Source: an uncultured Draconibacterium sp.
Lineage (GTDB): Bacteria; Bacteroidota; Bacteroidia; Bacteroidales; Prolixibacteraceae
Length of the DNA stretch: 64,000 nt
Reading direction: 5' to 3'
Assembly: GCF_913063105.1 (NCBI RefSeq)
Contig: NZ_CAJXYQ010000014.1
Location: 1 to 64,000 of the forward strand
Shown: one piece after another, positions 22,801 to 30,488 of the stretch
How the letters are laid out: every line of letters begins with the position of its first letter
Numbering within the stretch: the first letter of the stretch is position 1
Translations under genes and position numbers: made by a program
The notes under the pieces: generated by a model
Seen by the model: the letters and a program-made list of their open reading frames with translations, nothing else
Told to the model about the DNA's origin: nothing
Database searches by the model: none

Positions 22801-23074
22801 CGGAACACCCGACAATTTTCAGGGAGCTGACCTATGGTTGCACGATGCTTCTTTCGTTCGACTTAAAGAATTGGAATTGGGGTACACCCTATCAAAAGAA
22901 GTTATTGGGTTTGGCGATTTGAAGCTTTTTGTAAGAGGTAATAACCTGTTAACTATGTTCTCAGATATTTACGACCTTGGATTTGATCCTGAATCAAGTG
23001 AGATTATCGACTTTAGAGGATCGCGTTATCCGGCGATGAAGACTTATAGTGTTGGATTAAACTTGAATTTCTAA
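19883..23074 (+). CDS. SusC-like TonB-dependent outer-membrane transporter
   Basis: A 1063-residue SusC/RagA protein. After the signal peptide (to about residue 45) comes a carboxypeptidase-regulatory-like domain (about 57-130, opening with ISGTVKDADGEPLPGV), then the TonB plug with DGAAAIYGARAANGVILVTTK near 246-266, and a 22-strand barrel ending in an aromatic C-terminus (LNLNF). Together with the SusD protein encoded 24 bp downstream it forms the outer-membrane pump that imports carrageenan oligosaccharides using TonB energy. It is driven by regulon site B. Confidence 0.95.
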   Translation: MKKLRELKTFVNNAKIDSPVLKNLFKFFCFSVLCLCLSFGEVWAAKTDLQMGSVQQSTISGTVKDADGEPLPGVTVVVKGTTQGTSTNIDGEFTLTGVPADAVLLISFVGMKTQEITVGDQTSFNVVLEADAIGLEEVVAIGYTVRKKGEVTGSVATVSSETLERTASKDVAKSLSGKVPGLIVNDRGGYPGDNDMTLLIRGKSTLNNNAPLILIDGITAGTSGMANLSPEDIESLTVLKDGAAAIYGARAANGVILVTTKRGKSGAPKFKLSTSYSMSTFAVKPKLMSSEQFAIYNNEIAARQGSQLPYSQEDIAKYASGEDPINFPNTDWQDLTFADYSPEARVTFSVSGGSDNVKYFVSGDYMNQTGLYDSGDLNFEQYQVRSNLDIKLHEKLSVGIDLSGRFGKRNQPGVNESYIYKHIYVNFPTEVGIYPNGLPAWGGENGSNPVIMSSDEAGFVKTTDNDLRSKFSFDWNLDGVTEGLRMKGFAGIRKMSNDVKSWYTPWTVYQYDVSNDDYREVQGYSQDGNQRILRESFWKYDELMLNATVHYDRTFDDHTIRGFAGVEQFSSEQRNFWAERKDFPSPDHPELFAGGDDGQGSSGTSAEWGRVNYFGSLSYDYAKKYFIDLTLRHDGSSNFGDGNRFGTFPGVGLSWAIGNEKFMDWSDSWLNALKLRTSWAIMGNDRIASFQYLTRYNYGGATDAAQPNWYIFGTNGTRYNGYDPSTTPNPDITWETADMKNIGLSFMMFDNRLSGDVNYFYQKREDILITRNASIPDVAGVTLPQENLGKVDNYGWELQLGWNDKIGEVNYNFGVNFTQAKNEVVYLDEAADVPEWRKREGHPMDSYIVYPTFGLFQSEDEVNSMTAKIPGTVAGEPAYVDVDGNGKIDANDRVRSYTSNVPEIQYGIFGGVEFKNINLNFLFQGQAKAQTIVYFESHGARPDFLFTERWTPENPTAKYPRAFVAGDGYSANLGTPDNFQGADLWLHDASFVRLKELELGYTLSKEVIGFGDLKLFVRGNNLLTMFSDIYDLGFDPESSEIIDFRGSRYPAMKTYSVGLNLNF

Positions 23075-23098
23075 CAAACAGATTAAAAGCTTAATAAA

Positions 23099-24811
23099 AT
23101 GAAGAAAATAAAATTATCATACATATTAATTCTGTTTGCCATGCTTGCATTCAACAGTTGCGAGGATGTGTTAGAGACAGAAGCAAAAGATGCATTTGCA
23201 GAGGATTTAATTTACAGTAATCCTGACCAGGTTGAACGTTTGGTGTTCACTGCCTACAACAGTACTGAAAGCTGGAGTTTCAATCGTTTTCAGTGGTGGG
23301 GCCGAAGATTTAATATCGAGGGCGCTTCGTTTGAAGCAAAATTTAATTTTAAAGATTTAGACCAGTACCGTATGCGCGGAGGTTTAACACCCAGTAATTT
23401 AGGAATGTGGGGTGGTAAATGGGGAAACTACTGGGACTATGTGCGCTTAACCAACGAATTCCTGGACCGTATTGACGATAGCCCGGCAATGGCAGAAAAT
23501 CCGGACAAAGTGAATGTGTTAAAAGCAGAAATGAAATTCCTTCGGGCCAACCTTTATGCCAAACTTGTAAACCTACACGGCGGTGTACCCATTATGGAAA
23601 ACGCTTTAGGTTTGGATGACGATTTTAATTTACCACGCGATAGTTACGAAGCTTGTGTTGATTTTATTGTTAGCGAATTGGATGAAGCAGCGGCTATGCT
23701 GCCTGAAACACGTCCTGACGATGAATTTGGAAGGGCGACAAAGCTTTCAGCTTTAGCTGTAAAGTCACGAATATTACTTTATGCTGCTAGTAAATTACAT
23801 GATCCGGCTTACGCTCCCAGTAGCGATGCTTTGTACACCTATTCAAAAGCAACAAAATGGCAGGATGCTTCCGATGCAGCTAAAGCGGTAATTGATTTGG
23901 TTGGTGCCCGCGACCTTATTGCTGTTGCTGATGCCGATGCTTACCAAAAGCTATTTTTGTCGCCTAACCAGGATATTTTATTTGCACGCCCATACGGTTC
24001 ACAGTATTACGAGTTTGGAACCGATGCCAACTCACTTTGGGACCAAACGCAGAGCCCGAATGGTTATGGCGGATGGGCACTTTCATCGCCTTCACATAAC
24101 TACGCGCTGCAATACAATATGACCGATGGTACAACCACCAGCGAGGGAACTTTTGACGCCGCAAACCCTAATGCCAACCGCGAAATGCGTTACTATGCCA
24201 ACCTTTTATTCCAGGGGGCAGATTTCCGCGGACGTCCGGTTGATTATGCGCTGGCTCAAAATCCAAGCCCTGAGACTCCACACGGTTTAGATTCTCCACA
24301 AGGAGGCGGAAATACCTTACATTCATCAAAAACAGGTTATAACATTCGTAAGTTTCAAGATGAAAGCGTAGCCGTTTCAGGAGGTATTTCTCCAAACCGC
24401 CCGTTTATTTTATATCGCTTGGCAGAGATTTACCTGAATTATGCCGAAGCTCAGTACCACTTGGGAAATGAAGATGAAGCTCGCACTTTCTTAAATAAAG
24501 TCTCTACGCGTGCCTTGCAACCTGAAATTACAGCTGAAGGTGCCGACCTATATGAAGCTATAAAAAGAGAAAGAAGAGTTGAGTTGGCATTTGAAATGCA
24601 TAACTACTACGACGAAAGAAGATGGATGGAAGAGGACCATTTAGGTTTTGACGTAAGAGGTTTAACCTGGACTAAAAAGGCCGATGGTAGTCTTGTATTT
24701 GAGGAATATACCGTAGTAACACGACCTTGGTGGGACAAACATTATTATTTACCAATACCGGCTTCGGAAGTTGAAAAAGCTCCTGCAATGGCTCAAAACT
24801 ACGATTATTAA
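23099..24811 (+). CDS. SusD/RagB-like surface glycan-binding lipoprotein
   Basis: A 570-residue SusD-family protein. The N-terminus is a lipoprotein signal with lipidation site in FNSCEDV (Cys21), followed by acidic residues typical of surface-exposed lipoproteins. Helical TPR-like segments scaffold the fold, and the C-terminal region has the family motif RPFILYRLAEIYLNYAEA near 440-457. It caps the SusC barrel and delivers bound oligosaccharide. Cotranscribed with the SusC gene. Confidence 0.95.
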   Translation: MKKIKLSYILILFAMLAFNSCEDVLETEAKDAFAEDLIYSNPDQVERLVFTAYNSTESWSFNRFQWWGRRFNIEGASFEAKFNFKDLDQYRMRGGLTPSNLGMWGGKWGNYWDYVRLTNEFLDRIDDSPAMAENPDKVNVLKAEMKFLRANLYAKLVNLHGGVPIMENALGLDDDFNLPRDSYEACVDFIVSELDEAAAMLPETRPDDEFGRATKLSALAVKSRILLYAASKLHDPAYAPSSDALYTYSKATKWQDASDAAKAVIDLVGARDLIAVADADAYQKLFLSPNQDILFARPYGSQYYEFGTDANSLWDQTQSPNGYGGWALSSPSHNYALQYNMTDGTTTSEGTFDAANPNANREMRYYANLLFQGADFRGRPVDYALAQNPSPETPHGLDSPQGGGNTLHSSKTGYNIRKFQDESVAVSGGISPNRPFILYRLAEIYLNYAEAQYHLGNEDEARTFLNKVSTRALQPEITAEGADLYEAIKRERRVELAFEMHNYYDERRWMEEDHLGFDVRGLTWTKKADGSLVFEEYTVVTRPWWDKHYYLPIPASEVEKAPAMAQNYDY

Positions 24812-24847
24812 ACAGTAGATATTTGTTTTATTTCAAAAACTGAGAAA

Positions 24848-26287
24848 ATGAAAAAAAGATTAATATATTTTTTAAGTTTCATCATTATGGGCTTCACTGC
24901 AGCAATAATCACCAGCTGCGAAGATGATGAACTCTTTTCAATAAAGGAAGTACTGATAACCTGGGAAAATCCGGCCGATGTAATTGATGGTGTTGCCTTA
25001 TCAGAAACCGAATTGAGTGCAACTGCAAACGTACCCGGAACCATGACTTTTACTCCTGCTATGGGAACAGTTTTACCAAAGGGAGACCATACATTAACTG
25101 CTGAATTTACACCACGCGATGCCGGTAAATATCCGTCACTATCAAAAACAGTTACAGTAAAAGTAGTGGATAAATTAATTCCGGTTATTACCTGGCCCGA
25201 ACCTGCAGTATTAGCAGTAGGAACTCCGTTAAGTGCCGAACAATTGAATGCTACAGCAGATGTACCCGGTACCTTTATGTATACTCCTCCGGTTGGAACA
25301 GTTTTGCCCTTAGGCGAAAACCAGGAGCTCAGAGTTGATTTTACACCAAGTGTAATAACCCATCAACCTACATCAAAAAGCGTAATGATTAATGTAAGAG
25401 ATGTTGTGCCGTTAAAATATGTTGCCAATAGCGCGATGTATATTAACGAAAATTCATTTGCATTTAATGTAGATGGTGAAGTAGGAAGTTTGGGAGACAG
25501 TCCAGAAGCAGGATTTACCGTACAGGTGGTAAATGCAGGTAAATTTGTAGATAGAGATTTTGTAATAGCAGGAGTAAGCCTTGATCCGGCAGATGCAACC
25601 CGAATAGAGCTTACGCTTGACGAAGCTATTTATTCTGACGATGTAATTTCTGTCTCTTTTAATCAGGATGCAAGCGGAATCGTTTCAACCGACGACCAAC
25701 CAATGCTTTCTTTCGATGCACAACAGGTAGCAATTCCTGTGAGTGGCGATAATATTCTCGCCGGCAACTCATGGGCTGGTTTTGAAGCCGGTGGTGGTGC
25801 CAATGCTGCTGGTGCTGCAGGATACTGGGTTGGTACTGCTGAACCATGGCAACGAACTATGGATATGGCTGCTTCGGGAGATGCAAGTATGAAATATACC
25901 GGAAGTGTCAATGGAATAGCATTATGGGGAATGAAATTTGGTGCCAATGTGGATACTCAACCAGGAGCATTTGAAATTTCACACAAAATATACATTGAGC
26001 CTGGTTCAAGCGTAAAAGCAATGCGTACAGCAGTTGCCAGACAAACTAATGGTTGGGCTGATGATTTATCAATAGTTTGGAATGTTGAAAATATTGCCAG
26101 GGGAGAATGGGTTACAATTAAAAAAATTGTATATGTTCCTGTGGCAACTAAAGAAGTTGATAACAATAGTAAAGTTAGGTATTCTTATTACATAGAACCA
26201 GACCTTAATCCGGGGGTTGCCGGAGCTCAAACTTTATACCTTGATGATATGGGAATGAGACAGGTTGATATTCCTGCACGACCTTAA
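24848..26287 (+). CDS. Surface glycan-binding lipoprotein with two Ig-like repeats and a C-terminal jelly roll
   Basis: A 479-residue lipoprotein (lipobox ITSC, Cys25, then EDDE, a surface-export type signal) in the place of SusE/SGBP. Two tandem Ig-like modules (about 35-105 and 115-185) share the pattern GxxLSxxxLxATAxVPGTxxxTPxxGTVLPxG. A linker domain follows, and residues about 300-475 form a jelly-roll carbohydrate-binding-like domain ending in LYLDDMGMRQ. The same ending occurs in the next gene's C-terminal module. It probably holds carrageenan at the cell surface for the SusCD pump. The exact family is not recognised. Confidence 0.75.
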   Translation: MKKRLIYFLSFIIMGFTAAIITSCEDDELFSIKEVLITWENPADVIDGVALSETELSATANVPGTMTFTPAMGTVLPKGDHTLTAEFTPRDAGKYPSLSKTVTVKVVDKLIPVITWPEPAVLAVGTPLSAEQLNATADVPGTFMYTPPVGTVLPLGENQELRVDFTPSVITHQPTSKSVMINVRDVVPLKYVANSAMYINENSFAFNVDGEVGSLGDSPEAGFTVQVVNAGKFVDRDFVIAGVSLDPADATRIELTLDEAIYSDDVISVSFNQDASGIVSTDDQPMLSFDAQQVAIPVSGDNILAGNSWAGFEAGGGANAAGAAGYWVGTAEPWQRTMDMAASGDASMKYTGSVNGIALWGMKFGANVDTQPGAFEISHKIYIEPGSSVKAMRTAVARQTNGWADDLSIVWNVENIARGEWVTIKKIVYVPVATKEVDNNSKVRYSYYIEPDLNPGVAGAQTLYLDDMGMRQVDIPARP

Positions 26288-26344
26288 GCTGACGATGAAA
26301 TTAGATAAGTTTAGTTTTCGCATAGTTTAGTTAGTTAGACCAAT

Positions 26345-26374
26345 AAGCGGGGGTATATGCCCCCGCTTTTTTTT
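26345..26374 (+). terminator. Intercistronic terminator before the first GH16 gene
   Basis: aagcggggg pairs with cccccgctt around tatatg, followed by eight T. Only 38 bp remain to the next start codon, with no regulon site, so the downstream gene probably depends on readthrough. Confidence 0.88.
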
Positions 26375-26411
26375 AATTGCAGGTTTTTAGTACCGATAAA
26401 TTTTAACAGTA

Positions 26412-28112
26412 ATGAAAAACATAAAACTGGTTTTGCTGCTTGTATGCAGCCCACTCTTTACGCTCGCTCAAAACTACCCGCTATCTGATCCCAACAACAC
26501 CGGTGGCTGGATACTGAATGAACACATGAGCGATGAGTTTAACGGCACCGAACTCGACCGTGAGAAATGGTGGATTTTGGGTGAAGAAGTAAACGGAACC
26601 CGGGAATACCGAAACAAATGGAAAGGCCGTGCGCCGGGGCAGTTTGTTGGCCATAATGTTTTTATGGAAGACGGCGAACTGGTGTTGCGTTCGCAGTGGG
26701 AACCCGAGTTTTCATTTGTTAAAGAGAAAAATAACAATGTTTATTATGGGGGAACAGAAACTGCTGCCGATAACAGTTACCCCATTACGCAAGCGTGCAT
26801 TCTTAGCGAAGGGATGTTTAAGTACGGTTATATCGAGGCACGCTACAAAGCAGCTGATGCTCCGGTAACAAACGCATTTTGGACAACTGGGTACCGCTCC
26901 GAAATTGATATGACCGAAAACTTTGGGAAGCGCCCAATTGCAAATCCTGCCAATAAACCCGAGAGTTTAGAAAGACTTTTCAGAACAAACATTATTAGTT
27001 GGGAACCGAATCTACCAGCCGACCACAAAAACTGGAAGGTGTATAAAGACATGGGTGTGCGTTTGGCTGAAGATTACCATGTGTTCGGTTTTGAATGGGA
27101 TAAAGACTACATTAAAACTTATTTTAATGGCGAACTGGTGCAAAGCATTACCCGCCAGGAGCTGGAAAGCTGGGAATACGCAACAGGGAAATTCCATAAC
27201 CAATGGGTAATAAAACATGCCATGGAACTGTGGATGGATGCCGAAGTATTTTCATGGTATGGCCTGCCCGAAGCCGCTGATTTGGCAGAACCGGCAGACC
27301 ATCGTTACGATTATATCCGTATTTGGCAAAAAGAAATTGCCGGCCCCGAGTTTTATGCCTTGGGTTTTGAAGGGCCTTTCTACTACAAATACGGAGATAT
27401 GGAGCACAAACGCAGTCAGAATTGGTGGGCTCCAAACAGCAGCCCTTTTTTATTAACCGACGAAAAGGCAGCCAGCGGCGATGGTTGCCTGGCATATAAG
27501 CAAACTACCACTATTAATACCAACCAAACCATTTATGCGCCTTACGGAACGCTCAACCTGCCGGCGGGTAATAATAAGCTCCGTTTTAAAGTGTGGAAGG
27601 AACCGGGGACAAATATTGACAAGATTAATTTTATTCTTCGCAACCCTTACCTTGAATTTCAGAAAGATATTTCAAGCATTGAAACCGGAAAGTGGGTGGA
27701 GCTTTCTGTTGATTTTAACCGTGGGGCTTCCTTGTTTACCGGAGATGCTGACCGCCTTGAAATTCAGATAAAAAGTGCTGATGTTAGCGGTGTGGAAAAT
27801 ACACTGTATATCGATGATATGGGATTTGATAAAGACAACAATGTTAGCGATCCACCCACTTCAAGTGAGATTATCAGGCAAAATTCCGAAATTGAACTAT
27901 ATCCAAATCCTGCAAAAAATAGGGTAAATATTCGCTCGGCAAATGCCACCAAATTTTCTATTTTTAATTTACAAGGCGTGGTGGTTAAACAGGAAGTAAA
28001 GCGTACTGAACCGCAGCTTGTTGATTTAAGCAGCTTGCCAACAGGAATGTACATTGTCAGTGTTCAATCCAACAATACCATCATAAATAAAAAGCTGCAG
28101 GTGAGTAGGTAA
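26412..28112 (+). CDS. Secreted GH16 galactanase (carrageenan/furcellaran/agar-type) with T9SS tail
   Basis: A 566-residue endo-glycanase. Signal peptide to about residue 20, GH16 jelly-roll catalytic domain (about 35-310), a carbohydrate-binding-like module (about 315-475, ending LYIDDMGFDK) and a C-terminal type IX secretion sorting domain (about 490-566, ELYPNPAKNRVNI). The catalytic motif ExDxxE is SEIDMTE: nucleophile Glu164, Asp166, acid/base Glu169. The region WKGRAPGQFVGHN resembles agarase, porphyranase and furcellaranase subfamilies more than the kappa-carrageenase encoded next. In this locus a furcellaranase or other hybrid-carrageenan activity is likely; the exact linkage cut is not certain. 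Confidence 0.85.
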   Translation: MKNIKLVLLLVCSPLFTLAQNYPLSDPNNTGGWILNEHMSDEFNGTELDREKWWILGEEVNGTREYRNKWKGRAPGQFVGHNVFMEDGELVLRSQWEPEFSFVKEKNNNVYYGGTETAADNSYPITQACILSEGMFKYGYIEARYKAADAPVTNAFWTTGYRSEIDMTENFGKRPIANPANKPESLERLFRTNIISWEPNLPADHKNWKVYKDMGVRLAEDYHVFGFEWDKDYIKTYFNGELVQSITRQELESWEYATGKFHNQWVIKHAMELWMDAEVFSWYGLPEAADLAEPADHRYDYIRIWQKEIAGPEFYALGFEGPFYYKYGDMEHKRSQNWWAPNSSPFLLTDEKAASGDGCLAYKQTTTINTNQTIYAPYGTLNLPAGNNKLRFKVWKEPGTNIDKINFILRNPYLEFQKDISSIETGKWVELSVDFNRGASLFTGDADRLEIQIKSADVSGVENTLYIDDMGFDKDNNVSDPPTSSEIIRQNSEIELYPNPAKNRVNIRSANATKFSIFNLQGVVVKQEVKRTEPQLVDLSSLPTGMYIVSVQSNNTIINKKLQVSR

Positions 28113-28155
28113 AACCATCGGAAAGCGATTGCTGTTTTTACCAGTGCTACATAAA

Positions 28156-28220
28156 GATAAAATAGTGCCATAAACAGGTAAATACTAAAAATACATTCTG
28201 CTACAAGTTCCCGTTCTTTA
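28156..28220 (+). promoter_or_regulatory. Carrageenan regulon promoter, site C (kappa-carrageenase operon)
   Basis: First half-site gataaaatagtgccataa at 28156, second ggtaaatac at 28177, and TTTA in place of TTTG at 28217-28220. Spacings of 21 and 40 bp match the other sites; the -7 box is one base off consensus. The start codon is 25 nt further on. Confidence 0.7.
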
Positions 28221-28244
28221 TACTGCAAATTAATATCCAATAAA

Positions 28245-30287
28245 ATGAAGTCATATCTTGTATTCGTATTGCTTGTATTTCAATTGATTCACAGTGTGTA
28301 TACAAGTGCCCAAAACAACCTTTACCCCGATAGTATTTCAGGTCTGGAAATCGATTTTTGGTATGGAAGCAGCACGCAGCCTGCCGAATCTTATTCCGTA
28401 AGCATTGCAAACGACCCTGTTTTTGATGGTACCCGTTCGGTAAAATTCAATTGCCCCGATGCAGCAGTACCCACAGGCGGTCATGCAACGGTTGTTCTTG
28501 GAGGTACCAATCCCGATTACCAGTCGGGTAACATAGCCGTTACCCGGGGCGATTATGTGTTTAGTGCCAAAATATTTGTTGAAGGAACAGTGCCGGCAAA
28601 TATACTTTTCTACCTTACCGAGCAATCGCAGGTAATTACCGATGGAATAAATTTAATCCTTCCTCTTGCCGATGTCAGCACAGGAAGCTGGCAAACCATT
28701 TCAATACCTGTTGCCTTTGTTGAGGATATTCCGCAAATGAAAACCGGGATACGTATGCGCGGTGTCGATTATATTGGTTTATCGGGTGCATCAACGGTTT
28801 ATATCGACCAAATGGCTTTGGTGCAGGAAGTAGTGGAGCCCGAAGATACTGTCTATTCGCCCATTTTAGATGCTGGTAATAGCTGGGGATTAAACCCCGC
28901 CTATTCGGATGAATTTAACAGTACCGGAATAGATGCCGAAAAATGGAACATTGATGTAAACGACTGGGGAACCTGGTCGTGGGAGCCGGAAAATGCAACG
29001 AGCCCCGATACCGTTTTGGCTTTAAAAATGCAGCAAAAACAACATACGCGTGGTGGAAACGACTATTATTTCACTTCGGGAATTGCGCAAATAAAGGAAA
29101 CCATTACCTACGGATATTTTGAAGCCCGCATAAAAGCAAGTGATAAAGGTCAGGGCACCTGCCCGGCATTTTGGTTATACAGCGTTGGGCAACCAACTCC
29201 AACCGAGGAAGGTGGGGTACAGTATTGTGAGATTGACGCCATTGAAATATTCCAAATTCCCAATCAATTAAAAACACTGGAAATGAACCTGCATACACGA
29301 ATAATTGAAAATGGTGAATTAACTTGGAAACGGCCGGGACAAGGCGATACCGAGTTAACCCACAATTCGTGGGATGCCCCCTGGGACCCCCGCGACGAAT
29401 ACCACACGTATGCGGTGTGGAACCGCCTCGATTCAATTTTCTGGTATGTCGATGGTATTCAACGTGGCGCCAAAAAGAATTACTACTGGCATTTGCCCAT
29501 GCACCTTACCGTTTCAATGGGCTTACGCACACCATACGAAAAATACATCGACGGCGTAAGAACCGTTATGCCTTATCCCGAAAGCAATCCGGAACCGGGC
29601 TTCCCAACCGAAATGTATTGTGACTATGTAAGGGCTTATAATACTTCGCCTCAGTTATTTGCAGAAGTAGACGATTATAAAAACAAGGAGTTTTTAAATA
29701 GGAACAGCCTTGAATTTGAATGCCGGTATTTTGCCGGGAATGGTGAAACGGTGCTTGACGAGACTGACCTTAACGGGCTAACTTGTTTGGTACAGGAACT
29801 GGATGAGAACGGTGCTGTTGTAACCGAAATAATGGCTGCTGATGCAACTACCATCGGCAACGAATCGGGTAAAGCAAAGCTGTCAATTGATATCAGCTCT
29901 TTAAACCCAAGTTCTGCCCTCGACGAAGGACATTATTATGTATTAAAACCTGTTTTTAAATCGTCGTTTAACGAAGGAACAGAAGTTGTTCTGGCACAAG
30001 AAACAATTCCTGTACAAATTACCGGTAACCTGGTTAGCGTTTCGGAACTGAATCAGGCACCGGATGTAAAAGTTTACCCAAATCCGGCCTTAAACCAGGT
30101 AAGTATTTCATCGGCAGATGCCACTGAAATTTTAATTTATAATGTGCTTGGAGTTTTGATAAAGCAAGAGGCGAAACTTTTTGAACCACATGTTGTGGAC
30201 CTGGCCGATGTGGCTGAGGGGATTTATGTTGTAAGTGTAAAGTCGGGAAAAGGAACCGTGAATAGAAAGTTGCAGGTCATAGACTAA
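28245..30287 (+). CDS. cgkA: Kappa-carrageenase (GH16), multidomain, secreted by T9SS
   Basis: A 680-residue endo-beta-1,4-carrageenase. Order: signal peptide (to about 23), N-terminal jelly-roll binding module (about 25-200), GH16 catalytic domain (about 210-470), a further ~100-residue beta domain, and a C-terminal type IX sorting domain (about 605-680, VYPNPALNQVSI). The catalytic motif is CEIDAIE with Glu329, Asp331 and Glu334. Segments WKRPGQGD, PWDPRDEYHTYAVW, WYVDG, YYWHLPMHLTVSMGLR and GFPTEMYCDYVRAY line up, from memory, with kappa-carrageenase of Pseudoalteromonas carrageenovora. It cuts kappa-carrageenan at the surface into sulfated neocarrabiose oligosaccharides and fixes the substrate of the locus. 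Confidence 0.9.
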   Translation: MKSYLVFVLLVFQLIHSVYTSAQNNLYPDSISGLEIDFWYGSSTQPAESYSVSIANDPVFDGTRSVKFNCPDAAVPTGGHATVVLGGTNPDYQSGNIAVTRGDYVFSAKIFVEGTVPANILFYLTEQSQVITDGINLILPLADVSTGSWQTISIPVAFVEDIPQMKTGIRMRGVDYIGLSGASTVYIDQMALVQEVVEPEDTVYSPILDAGNSWGLNPAYSDEFNSTGIDAEKWNIDVNDWGTWSWEPENATSPDTVLALKMQQKQHTRGGNDYYFTSGIAQIKETITYGYFEARIKASDKGQGTCPAFWLYSVGQPTPTEEGGVQYCEIDAIEIFQIPNQLKTLEMNLHTRIIENGELTWKRPGQGDTELTHNSWDAPWDPRDEYHTYAVWNRLDSIFWYVDGIQRGAKKNYYWHLPMHLTVSMGLRTPYEKYIDGVRTVMPYPESNPEPGFPTEMYCDYVRAYNTSPQLFAEVDDYKNKEFLNRNSLEFECRYFAGNGETVLDETDLNGLTCLVQELDENGAVVTEIMAADATTIGNESGKAKLSIDISSLNPSSALDEGHYYVLKPVFKSSFNEGTEVVLAQETIPVQITGNLVSVSELNQAPDVKVYPNPALNQVSISSADATEILIYNVLGVLIKQEAKLFEPHVVDLADVAEGIYVVSVKSGKGTVNRKLQVID

Positions 30288-30295
30288 AACCAAAA

Positions 30296-30433
30296 CAAGA
30301 CGGGGATAAACGCTTGTACACAAGTATTAAAAAGGAAGAATTAAAAGAAATTGATGTGCAGTTTATTCCCTACTACGCCTTGAACAACCGTGGTGAAACC
30401 GAAATGACCGTTTGGTTGCCAATGAGCTATTAA
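30296..30433 (+). pseudogene. C-terminal remnant of a GH127 gene
   Basis: No intact gene lies between the kappa-carrageenase and the next sulfatase, but one frame ending at the TAA at 30431-30433 encodes FIPYYALNNRGETEMTVWLP. This matches the C-terminus of the intact GH127 at 37074 (LVPYYAWSNRGKAGMTVFMP). About 45 codons survive with no start and no catalytic part. It suggests that a second GH127 once stood here and was lost during rearrangement. Confidence 0.75.
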
Positions 30434-30488
30434 TTATTTTTAAAATATTCATACATACCTGATTTGAAAACACAGAGAGTGTAAAAAT

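Noticed and set aside
26412..28112. Agar utilisation as the purpose of the locus
   Set aside because: The first GH16 has agarase-like features, but the second closely matches kappa-carrageenase, and GH127, the sulfatases and the anhydrogalactose genes fit carrageenan better.
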